Notes under the pieces: model-generated | Told to the model about the DNA's origin: nothing | What the model saw: only the letters and a program-made list of their open reading frames with translations | Databases searched by the model: none | NCBI GenBank assembly: GCA_022799175.1 | Contig: JAAWNY010000025.1 | Coordinates: 1 to 39,494 of the forward strand | Direction of reading: 5' to 3' | DNA length: 39,494 bases | Source: Lachnospiraceae bacterium | GTDB lineage: Bacteria; Bacillota; Clostridia; Lachnospirales; Lachnospiraceae | In this document: in pieces, positions 8,038 through 15,989 of the stretch | Layout of the letters: every line of letters starts with the position of its first letter | Numbering within the stretch: the first letter of the stretch is position 1 | Translations under genes and position numbers: made by a program

Positions 8038-8715
8038 ATGGAAGGAAGAGAGATATCGAAAGCAGTGATTACCCGGCTTCCTCGGTATTACCGCTATCTT
8101 GGAGAATTGCTGGAGTCTGGAGTAGAACGTATCTCGTCAAATGAACTGAGTGTGAGAATGCGGGTGACTGCTTCTCAGATTCGGCAGGACTTGAATAATT
8201 TCGGCGGTTTTGGCCAGCAGGGATACGGTTATAATGTGAAATACCTTTATGCTGAGATTGGCAAGATTCTGGGGATTGACCGACAACACAATCTGATTAT
8301 TATCGGCGCCGGAAATCTGGGACAGGCGATTGCCAATTATGCAAATTTTGAGAAGCGGGGATTTATTATTAAGGGGATGTTTGATATCAATCCTCGCCTT
8401 ATTGGACTGGTAGTACGGGGAATTGAGATTCGGGGAGTCGATGATCTGGAACAGTTTATTGCAGATAATGAAGTACAGATGGCGGCATTGACGATTCCCA
8501 AGACCAAGGCGCCGGAGATCGCGGATCGTCTGGTAGATGCAGGAATAAAGGCCATCTGGAATTTTGCTCATGTAGATTTGAATGTACCAGATGATGTGGT
8601 GGTAGAGAATGTACATCTGTCCGAGAGTCTGATGCGGTTATCTTACCGGGTATGCAGTATGCAGGATCAGGAAGAGAAGGCAAAGGCGAAGAAGATGGAG
8701 AAGAGTAAAGAATAG
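8038..8715 (+). CDS. rex: redox-sensing transcriptional repressor Rex
   Basis: Rex senses the NADH/NAD+ ratio and represses fermentative and respiratory genes when NAD+ is abundant. The 225-residue length fits the family. The N-terminal winged helix contains the recognition region MRVTASQIRQDLNNFGGFG, followed by GQQGYGYNV. The Rossmann NAD(H)-binding motif GAGNLG is at residues 90-95, and the C-terminal domain-swap helix is present (VHLSESLMRLSYRV). The start at 8038 was chosen because AGAGGTG lies 8 bases upstream and the family begins this way; the longer frame from 7999 would begin almost at the predicted transcription start. It has its own strong promoter and terminator, so it is probably monocistronic. 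Confidence 0.96.
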   Translation: MEGREISKAVITRLPRYYRYLGELLESGVERISSNELSVRMRVTASQIRQDLNNFGGFGQQGYGYNVKYLYAEIGKILGIDRQHNLIIIGAGNLGQAIANYANFEKRGFIIKGMFDINPRLIGLVVRGIEIRGVDDLEQFIADNEVQMAALTIPKTKAPEIADRLVDAGIKAIWNFAHVDLNVPDDVVVENVHLSESLMRLSYRVCSMQDQEEKAKAKKMEKSKE

Positions 8716-8730
8716 CGGGGACAGAACTGC

Positions 8731-8773
8731 AAAGCTGGCAGACAAAAGGGGAATGGATGGTCTGCCAGCTTTT
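8731..8773 (+). terminator. intrinsic terminator after rex
   Basis: AAAGCTGGCAGAC (8731-8743) pairs perfectly with GTCTGCCAGCTTT (8760-8772) over 13 bases around a 16-base loop. Three to four T residues follow. It lies 15 bases after the rex stop. Confidence 0.8.
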
Positions 8774-8816
8774 GTGTGCGAATGATATAGAGTAAACGTG
8801 TTTGGGAGGAGCCGAA

Positions 8817-10379
8817 ATGAAATATACGGTAACAGGGAAGCAAATGAAAGCGATCGATCAGGATACCATTCAGAGGATTGGAGTCCCGTCAATAGTTTTG
8901 ATGGAGAGGGCGGCATTGGCAGTGGCGGATGCAACAGAGGAATTATTGAAAACAGAAAAGAACAAAAATCTTGTGAGGATTGCAGCGGTCTGTGGAACGG
9001 GTAACAATGGAGCAGATGGAATTGCGGCAGGCCGGATTTTGTGGGGAAGAGGCTATGAAGTGACAATATTTTTAGCAGGAAATTTTGAACATGGCACGGA
9101 GGAATATCAGCTTCAGAAAAGGATTGCAAAGCAGGTGGGGATTTCTATGAGACCGGCAACAGATCTGGAACTGTGTGATGGCGAGATTGTTCTGGATGCG
9201 TTGTTTGGCATTGGATTGGGCCGAGAGATAGAGGGGGAATACCGCCAGCTGATTGAAAAGATAAACCAAAGACAGGATATCGATGTAGTGGCGGTGGATA
9301 TCCCTTCTGGGATTCATGGGGATACGGGTGCTGTGATGGGGACGGCGTCCCAGGCTACAGTGACCGTTACTTTTGGTTATATGAAATCCGGACTTTTGTT
9401 GTATCCAGGTCGGGACTATGCAGGGAAAGTATTGGTAAAGGATATCGGTTTTTTTGACAGTAGTCGGGAACGGACTGGCTGGGATGCGGCGGTGTTGGAA
9501 TGGGGAGATGTGGACAGACTGCCGAAACGGCCGCCAGACAGCAATAAGGGAACATTTGGCAAGTTGCTGGTGATTGCAGGTTCAATCGGAATGAGCGGAG
9601 CCGCATATTTGAGTGCTCTGGCGGCATACCGGATGGGGGCTGGGTTGGTGAGAATCCTGACGGTACCGGAAAACCGGACCGTACTGCAGACACTATTGCC
9701 GGAGGCGATTGTGGATGTACTGGAAATACCAAGGAAACCTTTTGACAGAGAAGGAAGGCATGAGGAAGAGACATTACAATGTTATCCAGAATGGGAAACT
9801 TTTTGTCAGGCAGTGAAAGAATGCTGTGCCTGGAGCAATGGGATTGTGATTGGGCCGGGACTTGGGCAGGCTCCTTATGTGGAGAAACTGATGGAAATGG
9901 TGTTGGCCTCGACAGAAGTTCCGGTGGTGGTGGATGCGGATGGTTTGAATGCTGTGGCGAGGACACCATGGCTGACAAAGTATTTTTCGGAACGGGTGAT
10001 TGTCACTCCCCATATGGGAGAGATGGCGCGATTGACTGGTCAGTCAATCGCGGCATTAAAGGCGGATCGACTGCAGGCAGCGCGAGAATATGCCGTCCGT
10101 ACAGGAGCCGTGTGTGTGCTCAAGGATGCTTCTACCGTGACAGCGGATCCCAAGGGTCTTACATGGATCAATACGAGTGGGTCGAGTGCTATGGCGAAGG
10201 GCGGTTCCGGAGATGTGCTTTCCGGAGTGATTGGCGGTCTGTTAGTTCAGGGAATGAGTAGAGTTGAGGCGGCTGCCTGGGGGGTATATCTGCATGGACT
10301 AGCGGGAGAAAAGGCGGCAAAAAAGCAAGGGGAGAGAGCAGTAATGGCGCAGGAGTTGGCAGAGGCTCTTGCTTTTTGA
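8817..10379 (+). CDS. nnr: bifunctional NAD(P)H-hydrate epimerase / dehydratase
   Basis: This 520-residue enzyme repairs NADHX and NADPHX, damaged hydrated forms of NAD(P)H. The N-terminal YjeF_N epimerase half (about residues 1-215) has the GTGNNGADG loop and DIPSGIHGDTG. The C-terminal ribokinase-like dehydratase half (about 225-520) has KGTFGKLLVIAGS, GIVIGPGLGQ, VVVDADGLNAV, VTPHMGEMARL and the GGSGDVLSG nucleotide loop. The start at 8817 follows GGGAGGAGCCGAA; an in-frame alternative at 8802 lies inside that ribosome binding site. In many Firmicutes this gene sits near acpS, alr and mazF; here alr and the mazF homologue follow but acpS is absent. The cofactor is ATP or ADP depending on clade and was not inferred. 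Confidence 0.95.
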   Translation: MKYTVTGKQMKAIDQDTIQRIGVPSIVLMERAALAVADATEELLKTEKNKNLVRIAAVCGTGNNGADGIAAGRILWGRGYEVTIFLAGNFEHGTEEYQLQKRIAKQVGISMRPATDLELCDGEIVLDALFGIGLGREIEGEYRQLIEKINQRQDIDVVAVDIPSGIHGDTGAVMGTASQATVTVTFGYMKSGLLLYPGRDYAGKVLVKDIGFFDSSRERTGWDAAVLEWGDVDRLPKRPPDSNKGTFGKLLVIAGSIGMSGAAYLSALAAYRMGAGLVRILTVPENRTVLQTLLPEAIVDVLEIPRKPFDREGRHEEETLQCYPEWETFCQAVKECCAWSNGIVIGPGLGQAPYVEKLMEMVLASTEVPVVVDADGLNAVARTPWLTKYFSERVIVTPHMGEMARLTGQSIAALKADRLQAAREYAVRTGAVCVLKDASTVTADPKGLTWINTSGSSAMAKGGSGDVLSGVIGGLLVQGMSRVEAAAWGVYLHGLAGEKAAKKQGERAVMAQELAEALAF

Positions 10380-10446
10380 TAGTTTTGCATTTTCAGAGAA
10401 AAGATTTTGGTCGGGAAAAGGATAAGAGAGGAAAGGAAGATAGATT

Positions 10447-11628
10447 ATGCGGAAAGGATACACAAGAGTCTATGCAGAGATCGATTTGGATGCGGTAGTT
10501 TTTAATATGAAGTCTATGAAAAAAAATCTGGCGTTGGAAACCCGATTGGTGGGGGTGGTGAAGGCAGATGGGTATGGACATGGAGCGGTGCCGGTGGCGC
10601 GGGCTATTGATCCTTATGTGGAAGCTTATGCAGTGGCTACGGCAGAGGAAGGATTGCTGCTTCGACACCATGGAATTCATAAGCCGATTCTGATTCTCGG
10701 ACCTGTACATAAAAGTCATTATGAGAGGCTGATAGAACAAGAGATCCGACCCGTGATTTTTACGATGGAGCAGGCTAGCGCATTATCAAAAGAGGCGGTA
10801 AAACTGGGAAAGCAGGCGAATTTTCATTTGGCAGTGGATACTGGTATGAGCCGGATTGGTCTAGATGGGGATGAGAACGGGGTCCGGTTGGCAACGGAAA
10901 TCTGTCATTTGCCAGGAATTTGGGCAGAAGGAATTTTTACTCATTTTGCGCGAGCGGACGAAAGTGACAAGAGCTGGGCAAAGGCGCAACTGGATCATTT
11001 TCTGGATTTTTTGGAGATGCTGGAAAGACAAGGCGTGCAAATACCAATCAGACACTGTGCGAACAGTGCCGCGATTATTGATCTGCCAGAAACCAGTTTA
11101 AATTGGGCACGGGCAGGTATTTCCATGTATGGAATGTATCCGTCGGATGAGGTGGTAAAGAAACCAGTGCCACTGCAGCCGGTGATGAGTCTGAAGAGTT
11201 TTGTTACTTATGTGAAAGAGATCGGACCGGGAAGGCAGGTCAGTTATGGGGGAACGTTTGTGGCCAAAACGCCGATGCGGATTGCTACGATTCCGGTGGG
11301 GTATGGAGACGGCTATCCCCGGAATCTCTCTGGACGGGGATATGTGCTGATACAGGGAAAGCGGGCGCCGATCTTGGGGCGTGTCTGTATGGATCAGCTG
11401 ATGGTGGATGTGTCCGGAATTTCGGATGTGGACGTAGATACTGGGGTAACGTTGATCGGGAAAGACGGACGGGAGGAGATTCGTGTGGAAGATCTGGCAG
11501 AATGGGGAGGAGGGTTCCATTATGAGATTGTCTGTGATATTGGAAAACGAGTTCCCCGAGTTTATCTGCGGGGAGGAGCGGTGGTAGGAACAAAGGATTA
11601 TTTTGCGGATGAATATCCTGAATTTTGA
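10447..11628 (+). CDS. alr: alanine racemase
   Basis: This 393-residue pyridoxal-phosphate enzyme interconverts L- and D-alanine and supplies D-alanine for peptidoglycan. The PLP lysine is K39 in VVKADGYGHG. The second catalytic residue, Tyr267, is in QVSYGGTF, and the C-terminal beta domain has GRVCMDQLMVDVS and the PVGYGDGYPR motif. Length and layout match the family. A GGAAAGGAAGA ribosome binding site precedes the ATG. It follows nnr by 67 bases and precedes an EndoA/MazF gene, an arrangement known from Bacillus and Clostridia. Confidence 0.97.
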   Translation: MRKGYTRVYAEIDLDAVVFNMKSMKKNLALETRLVGVVKADGYGHGAVPVARAIDPYVEAYAVATAEEGLLLRHHGIHKPILILGPVHKSHYERLIEQEIRPVIFTMEQASALSKEAVKLGKQANFHLAVDTGMSRIGLDGDENGVRLATEICHLPGIWAEGIFTHFARADESDKSWAKAQLDHFLDFLEMLERQGVQIPIRHCANSAAIIDLPETSLNWARAGISMYGMYPSDEVVKKPVPLQPVMSLKSFVTYVKEIGPGRQVSYGGTFVAKTPMRIATIPVGYGDGYPRNLSGRGYVLIQGKRAPILGRVCMDQLMVDVSGISDVDVDTGVTLIGKDGREEIRVEDLAEWGGGFHYEIVCDIGKRVPRVYLRGGAVVGTKDYFADEYPEF

Positions 11629-11791
11629 AAAGATACGCGAGCGTTATTCTAGCACACAGGACTACCGTTTTCATCATAAATTGGCAATAGTGAGGTATAT
11701 GCCGGGGAAAGACGGGGAATACTGAAAACAGGCTGAAGTTTCGATTTTGTTGGAGCTGCAGCAGAGTATGATGGACGGAGCGTGAGACGGT

Positions 11792-12139
11792 GTGATAATC
11801 AGACGAGGAGATATCTATTATGCAGATTTGCGGCCGGTGGTGGGATCGGAGCAGGGGGGCGTGCGACCGGTGCTGATTATTCAAAATGATGTGGGAAATA
11901 AACATAGTCCCACGGTGATTTGTGCAGCCATTACATCAAAAATGAATAAGGCGAAGCTGCCAACCCATGTGGAGCTGGATACCCGCCGATGCGATATGAT
12001 CAAAGATTCTGTGATTTTGCTAGAACAGCTGCGGACAATTGACAAGCAGCGGTTGAAAGAAAAAATCTGCCATATCGATGAGGAGTTGCTGCAAAGGGTA
12101 AATCATGCACTGATGGTGAGCCTGGAACTGGCTACATAG
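11792..12139 (+). CDS. ndoA: EndoA/MazF family mRNA interferase toxin
   Basis: This 115-residue protein closely resembles Bacillus EndoA, a sequence-specific endoribonuclease that stops growth. Recognisable blocks are [50 protein letters not shown] and [17 protein letters not shown], including the conserved Arg of GVRPV and the Thr/Ser region of AAITS. The start is GTG at 11792, with the family N-terminus beginning at once. In Bacillus the antitoxin lies between alr and ndoA, but the 163 bases here hold no frame long enough for one (the longest convincing frame is 11 codons). The toxin is therefore orphan or partnered in trans. Confidence 0.93.
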   Translation: MIIRRGDIYYADLRPVVGSEQGGVRPVLIIQNDVGNKHSPTVICAAITSKMNKAKLPTHVELDTRRCDMIKDSVILLEQLRTIDKQRLKEKICHIDEELLQRVNHALMVSLELAT

Positions 12140-12163
12140 GTATGATAAATCAATGGATATCGG

Positions 12164-12212
12164 AATCTAGTGGCGACAGCGAAAAAGCTGTCACCACTGG
12201 ATTGTCATTTTT
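12164..12212 (+). terminator. intrinsic terminator after ndoA, overlapping the convergent gene end
   Basis: A 17-base stem (12164-12180 with 12187-12203, one mismatch and one G-U pair) encloses the loop GAAAAA and is followed by GTCATTTTTAT. It contains the stop codon of the convergent TIR-FHA gene. The U-rich side favours termination of plus-strand transcripts; minus-strand termination would lack a T-run. Confidence 0.7.
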
Positions 12213-12982
12213 ATCGAGCCGGCGGCAATTTTGTCATTCTGTTGTAACTTCTGCTTTTCGGAAATTTTTATTTGATTCACATAAGTTCCATTCATAGAAC
12301 CCAAATCCTCAATATATATATCATTCCCGTCCCATTCCAGAGCGAAATGCTGTCGTGACATATGATAATCTTTAAAATGCAGACTGCAGTCTTTGGATCT
12401 TCCTATGGTGAAAAGTCCCTGAAGATAGAGCAGCATTTCTTCCGGCTTATCTTCATTCGTGCGGATCCAAAGCCGAAATGGTTTTCCGTTCGGAGCAGGC
12501 TCTGGTTTCAGATAAGAGACGGTCTGCTTCATCGGTCCGGCAATGGAAATGGTGGAAGGATTTTGGCCGGAATCCATGCTTTTTTGTTCCAGGATATTTT
12601 TGACAGTATGAAGAATCAGTCTGCGGGAGTCGAAATCGGGGAGGTCGAATACTTCCAGGATTTGTATATTTTCCAGATGTAATTCAAACTCTACGATTTC
12701 GAAACTGCTGATTTTGACAGGAATGATATATTTATGGTATTGGATGGCTTTACCCAATTCCTTGGGAACCCATTCAGACTGTTCGGCATTTTCAGATAAT
12801 ACAAGGAGAAAGATGTCACAGCCTTTGATGGCATCGATGATTTCCCGGGTATATTTTCCTCCTGCATAGATTCCTGCCCGGTCCATCCAGCAGTCAATAT
12901 GATTTTCTTCTAATGTGCTTTTAATTTTGTCTGCCCATTCGGTATCTTTCCTACTATAAGAGATAAATACTTTTTTTTCCAT
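12191..12982 (-). CDS. TIR domain - FHA domain fusion protein
   Basis: This 263-residue cytoplasmic protein joins a TIR domain to an FHA domain. TIR occupies about residues 1-130: KVFISYSRKD opens it, CDIFLLVLSENA follows, and E75 in SEWVPKELGKA aligns with the catalytic Glu of NAD-cleaving TIR enzymes such as SARM1 (in WVHKE). A linker of about 50 residues leads to an FHA domain (about 186-263) with GRS near 194, SRQH near 210-213 and MNGTYVN near 228-234, the phosphothreonine-binding signature. Known bacterial TIR domains are NADases or cyclic-ADPR producers; whether this one is active is inference. It starts 30 bases after the HTH gene stop with AGAGG upstream, so the two form an operon. 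It lies close to a Ser/Thr kinase and another FHA protein. Confidence 0.9.
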   Translation of the reverse strand: MEKKVFISYSRKDTEWADKIKSTLEENHIDCWMDRAGIYAGGKYTREIIDAIKGCDIFLLVLSENAEQSEWVPKELGKAIQYHKYIIPVKISSFEIVEFELHLENIQILEVFDLPDFDSRRLILHTVKNILEQKSMDSGQNPSTISIAGPMKQTVSYLKPEPAPNGKPFRLWIRTNEDKPEEMLLYLQGLFTIGRSKDCSLHFKDYHMSRQHFALEWDGNDIYIEDLGSMNGTYVNQIKISEKQKLQQNDKIAAGSIKMTIQW

Positions 12983-13012
12983 TGTTTTGCCTCTTTGATC
13001 ATGATTTGGTTT

Positions 13013-14404
13013 TTAAATTTTTTCTACTATTTCTTTTATAATAGCAAAGGTCTGCTCTTTTGTATATACATAAGGACTTTCTGGAAGGAAGGATAGAAAG
13101 TCAGCGAGCGCGGATCGGATGCCTGATTCTTGAATAGAAATGCAATTCCAGGAGGAATGTTCGGTATAATTTAAAAGATAAGCAGTTTCTTCTGTTACAT
13201 TCAGGTTCAGGTTTTCCGGAATACAGAAAGTATTGGGGTTGATGATGTGCAGGATGGGCGGGCCGGTTTTACATATATCACAAAGATGGGTTAGGAGAGC
13301 CCGACGATCCTCTGGAGAGACTGCTTTTTCAGGAAAAGGAAGCATACCAGAGCAAATTCCATATTTTGCAAAGTTAAAAAGCCCCTGTCTGGTAAAAAAA
13401 TGGTAATGAGGGATATCAGATGCCTGCAGAGCCACGATATCAGCCAGATAAGGGGCGTAATTTACATGGTATTGCGGAAACAAGGCTGTGGAAGCAAAGG
13501 ATCGGACGCCTGATTCCTGTGGGAGAAAATGGTCAGTAGTTTGGACGATTTCTTGACAGTGAAGCAGGTGTTTTTGGAACCGTATTTGATAAAGCTGTAC
13601 TATAGCCGGATCAAAAGATAAGAAAGCGCTCTTCATATCTTGCGAAAAGAGAATCACGCAATCCTTTAAAATAGCATAATAAGGGTAGAGAATGCCGTAA
13701 TTTTGATCGTTGAGCGGATCATCATAGTAAAAATAAGCCTTGTACTGGAAATGTGTGGAAAGGCAGAGCGGAAGGATAGAGGATATCACATGCAGGTTAT
13801 GGCTCTGACTTTTGGGGCGCATGTTTACTTTTGCCAGGGGGAAAATCTGGGTGATTTTCAGCATATCATTCTGCCGGGGTTTGGCAGGAACCAGCCAGGC
13901 ATCCATAAAAGTATGTCTGGGATCCGGCGGAAGAAACAGATAAGCGAATGGATTTTCGAAGGTAAGAGCATTGCGGCCTAATTCTCTCTGAAAAAGATAA
14001 AGAACATTCACAAAGCCAGAGACAACGCAGGTATCCTTTTTTCTGTGGGAAACAAAAGGATAGCAAGAATTTGCGAGGGTTGTTTGTGAATAGGTCTCCA
14101 TCTGTTTTTCATTTTTATAGATAAGGGATACGGATTCAATCAGTTCCTTGACGGATAAGCGCTGAAAATACAGCTCCTTTCCCACTTTGGAAATTTCATA
14201 GGTAGTTTCTAGTTCCTGTTTTTCTGGAGGCTGTAACTGTAGATGCTCCATAAGGACGGCAAAAACTTCCGGATCAGGTGTCCGCTGATTGGCAATATAG
14301 CGTTGGATGTTGACACGGTTAATTCCTGTTCTGCGGGCATATTGATAAATATTAAAACCGCTTTGCTCAATATGTTTTCTTAAAATTTCCCCAAAAGTTT
14401 TCAT
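13013..14404 (-). CDS. XRE-like HTH regulator with large uncharacterised C-terminal domain
   Basis: The first 65 residues form a lambda-repressor-like helix-turn-helix: MKTFGEILRKHIEQSGFNIY, then YARRTGINRVNIQRYIANQR, with helix 3 around NRVNIQRYI. The remaining roughly 400 residues show no domain I recognise; they are mixed alpha/beta with many aromatics and cysteines and no membrane segment, and may be a sensor domain. The start at 14404 is preferred over 14428, because a consensus promoter places the transcript start near 14431, leaving no room for a ribosome binding site before 14428, whereas GAAGGG precedes 14404. It is the upstream gene of a two-gene operon with TIR-FHA and diverges from the FHA/kinase operon, so it may control both. 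Confidence 0.8.
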   Translation of the reverse strand: MKTFGEILRKHIEQSGFNIYQYARRTGINRVNIQRYIANQRTPDPEVFAVLMEHLQLQPPEKQELETTYEISKVGKELYFQRLSVKELIESVSLIYKNEKQMETYSQTTLANSCYPFVSHRKKDTCVVSGFVNVLYLFQRELGRNALTFENPFAYLFLPPDPRHTFMDAWLVPAKPRQNDMLKITQIFPLAKVNMRPKSQSHNLHVISSILPLCLSTHFQYKAYFYYDDPLNDQNYGILYPYYAILKDCVILFSQDMKSAFLSFDPAIVQLYQIRFQKHLLHCQEIVQTTDHFLPQESGVRSFASTALFPQYHVNYAPYLADIVALQASDIPHYHFFTRQGLFNFAKYGICSGMLPFPEKAVSPEDRRALLTHLCDICKTGPPILHIINPNTFCIPENLNLNVTEETAYLLNYTEHSSWNCISIQESGIRSALADFLSFLPESPYVYTKEQTFAIIKEIVEKI

Positions 14405-14437
14405 CAATGTGTATCCCTTCGATTCCATACTCCTTGC

Positions 14438-14467
14438 ATTATAAAGTTAAAAAAGAAGGTTTGTCAA
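14438..14467 (-). promoter_or_regulatory. consensus promoter for the HTH / TIR-FHA operon
   Basis: On the minus strand TTGACA (plus positions 14462-14467) and TATAAT (14438-14443) are separated by 18 bases, both boxes matching consensus exactly. Its -35 box coincides with the -35 box of the divergent plus-strand promoter, so RNA polymerase binding on the two sides should compete. Confidence 0.75.
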
Positions 14468-14490
14468 TGAAGCAATGGAATGTATACAAT
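14461..14490 (+). promoter_or_regulatory. promoter for the FHA / kinase operon
   Basis: TTGTCA (14461-14466) and TACAAT (14485-14490) are 18 bases apart. The -35 box overlaps that of the divergent promoter. Transcription would begin around 14497, inside the adjacent palindrome, leaving a leader of about 110 bases before the FHA gene start. Confidence 0.65.
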
Positions 14491-14498
14491 AAAAATAG

Positions 14499-14514
14499 CC
14501 GGTACAGTTACCGG
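14499..14514. promoter_or_regulatory. palindromic candidate operator CCGGTA-N4-TACCGG
   Basis: A perfect 6-base inverted repeat with a 4-base centre lies just downstream of the plus-strand -10 box, over the expected transcription start. Its size and symmetry suit a dimeric HTH regulator such as the one encoded next door. The assignment is inference; a small RNA hairpin in the leader is the alternative. Confidence 0.45.
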
Positions 14515-14609
14515 TACATATTGCTGGAGGAGAAAGAGGCAGGTAAAATTAAAAAAATGTATATTTTTGGAAAAATTTTAGAAGAATGAGCGACAGGGGG
14601 GACATGGTA

Positions 14610-15749
14610 ATGACAGGATTTACTTATGAAAACCAGGGACAGGATACCCTTCTGGTGTATCATCTTCAAAAATGGGAACATTTGGATTCTTTCGCAAGAG
14701 GAATGATCCACAGCAATAAAATTTCAGGAATTCTTCCATTATCTTTTGTTCAAAATGAAAGAGAGCAATATTTAGAATATTTTGTGACATCAAAAATCCC
14801 ATTAAGAAATTATCTTCAAAAAGAGATGGAAAGGCTCACAGTGTTGAAGCTGTGTTCTTCCCTTGTTCACGTGCTGCTGGGATTGGAAGAATCTAGGCTT
14901 CCCCGGGAGAAACTACTTCTGGATATTGATTTTATTTTTATGGATGCCACAAAGAGGGAGTTTGGCCTGATATATTTGCCCGTAGAGGAATTTCAACCTG
15001 GACAGACCGTAGAAGAGTTTTTACGTTGGCTTCTTTCTCATATGCAATTCCGTTTGGATCAGGATGTGACCTATGTGGCGAAAGTCTTTCATTATATGAA
15101 TCAGCCGGGAGGTTGTAATTTTCGGAAGCTATTTTCCTATTTGACCGACTTAATGGAGGGAGATATTCGGGAGACAGGAGCGGTCAGCCAGAGATCCGGG
15201 GATATGGTCAGAGAGAATTCCTCTGTGTGGCCGCCGAACCAAGGAGTGAGGCAGGAGCATTTATCGATGTGGTCACAGCCGGGAGAGATGAGACAAGAGA
15301 GTTTGTCTGCGAGGTATTCAGAGCCTGTATCGACGGTGTATACAGGAGGATTTTTGCCGCAGGCTCCATCGGAAACGGAACTTTGTGGGGAAAATTGTGA
15401 TGCTACTGTGAATTTGGAAGAAGAATATAAAGGAAACATCCCTCAGGGACAGCGAGTCGGGAAATTGATCCGCCGGAGAAATGGCCAAAGTGCGGTGATT
15501 CAAAAGGAAGTTTTTCATATTGGCAGAGGAGCAAATTTTGTGGATTTTCAGATTGCGGATAATCGGGCAATCGGAACATCGCATGCGGACATTTTATTGA
15601 TTCAGGGACAATATTATATTCGCGATCGCAACTCTTTAAACCACACTTATGTGAATGGAGCTATGGTAGCCGCCGGACAGGAGCGACCGATTTATGGGGG
15701 CGATGTGATTACTCTGGCAAATGAGGATTTTGATTTTATTATCAGTTGA
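14610..15749 (+). CDS. FHA-domain protein with DUF6382-like N-terminus
   Basis: This 379-residue cytoplasmic protein starts with a globular region (about 1-180) resembling the domain I know as DUF6382, common with FHA in Clostridia. A low-complexity linker rich in Gln/Ser/Glu follows (about 190-270), then an FHA domain at about 285-379 with HIGRGANFVDFQI, IGTSHADI and LNHTYVNGAM, giving the Gly-Arg, Ser-His and Asn-x-Thr phosphothreonine-binding positions. The start at 14610 was chosen for the GGGGGG ribosome binding site 8 bases upstream; longer starts at 14586 or 14604 put that site inside the gene. It heads an operon with a small membrane protein and a Ser/Thr kinase, so it probably reads phosphothreonine made by that kinase. 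Confidence 0.88.
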   Translation: MTGFTYENQGQDTLLVYHLQKWEHLDSFARGMIHSNKISGILPLSFVQNEREQYLEYFVTSKIPLRNYLQKEMERLTVLKLCSSLVHVLLGLEESRLPREKLLLDIDFIFMDATKREFGLIYLPVEEFQPGQTVEEFLRWLLSHMQFRLDQDVTYVAKVFHYMNQPGGCNFRKLFSYLTDLMEGDIRETGAVSQRSGDMVRENSSVWPPNQGVRQEHLSMWSQPGEMRQESLSARYSEPVSTVYTGGFLPQAPSETELCGENCDATVNLEEEYKGNIPQGQRVGKLIRRRNGQSAVIQKEVFHIGRGANFVDFQIADNRAIGTSHADILLIQGQYYIRDRNSLNHTYVNGAMVAAGQERPIYGGDVITLANEDFDFIIS

Positions 15750-15768
15750 AAACGGGGTGAGGCAGGAA

Positions 15769-15945
15769 ATGTTGCAGATATCAATGAGTGAATGGTTATT
15801 TTGGGGTGGTATAGGAGTTATGGCAACAGCAGCGATCCTGGCAGTGATTTTTTTTGTGATTTTTATGATCACAGGCCAGTGGCTAAAAGAGAAGCTGGAG
15901 CAGGAATATGGGAAGCCCTTTGACAGCAGAAGAAATCATGGTTGA
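15769..15945 (+). CDS. small single-pass membrane protein
   Basis: This 58-residue protein has one hydrophobic segment at about residues 8-33 (LFWGGIGVMATAAILAVIFF continuing into VIFMI) and a charged tail (KEKLEQEYGKPFDSRRNHG). A GAGGCAGGAA ribosome binding site precedes the ATG at 15769; the longer in-frame start at 15721 lies inside the FHA gene and lacks one. It sits between an FHA protein and a transmembrane kinase, with 44 bases to the kinase start. It could be an accessory subunit, for example stabilising the kinase in the membrane, but no family is recognised. Confidence 0.7.
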   Translation: MLQISMSEWLFWGGIGVMATAAILAVIFFVIFMITGQWLKEKLEQEYGKPFDSRRNHG

Positions 15946-15989
15946 AAATGGGATAAAAGGCAGATGGTAGAGAAGGCAGGAAAGCAAGC

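Noticed and set aside
11629..11791. MazE-type antitoxin before the EndoA homologue
   Set aside because: The longest frames are around a dozen codons, far below antitoxin length, and show no DNA-binding motif.
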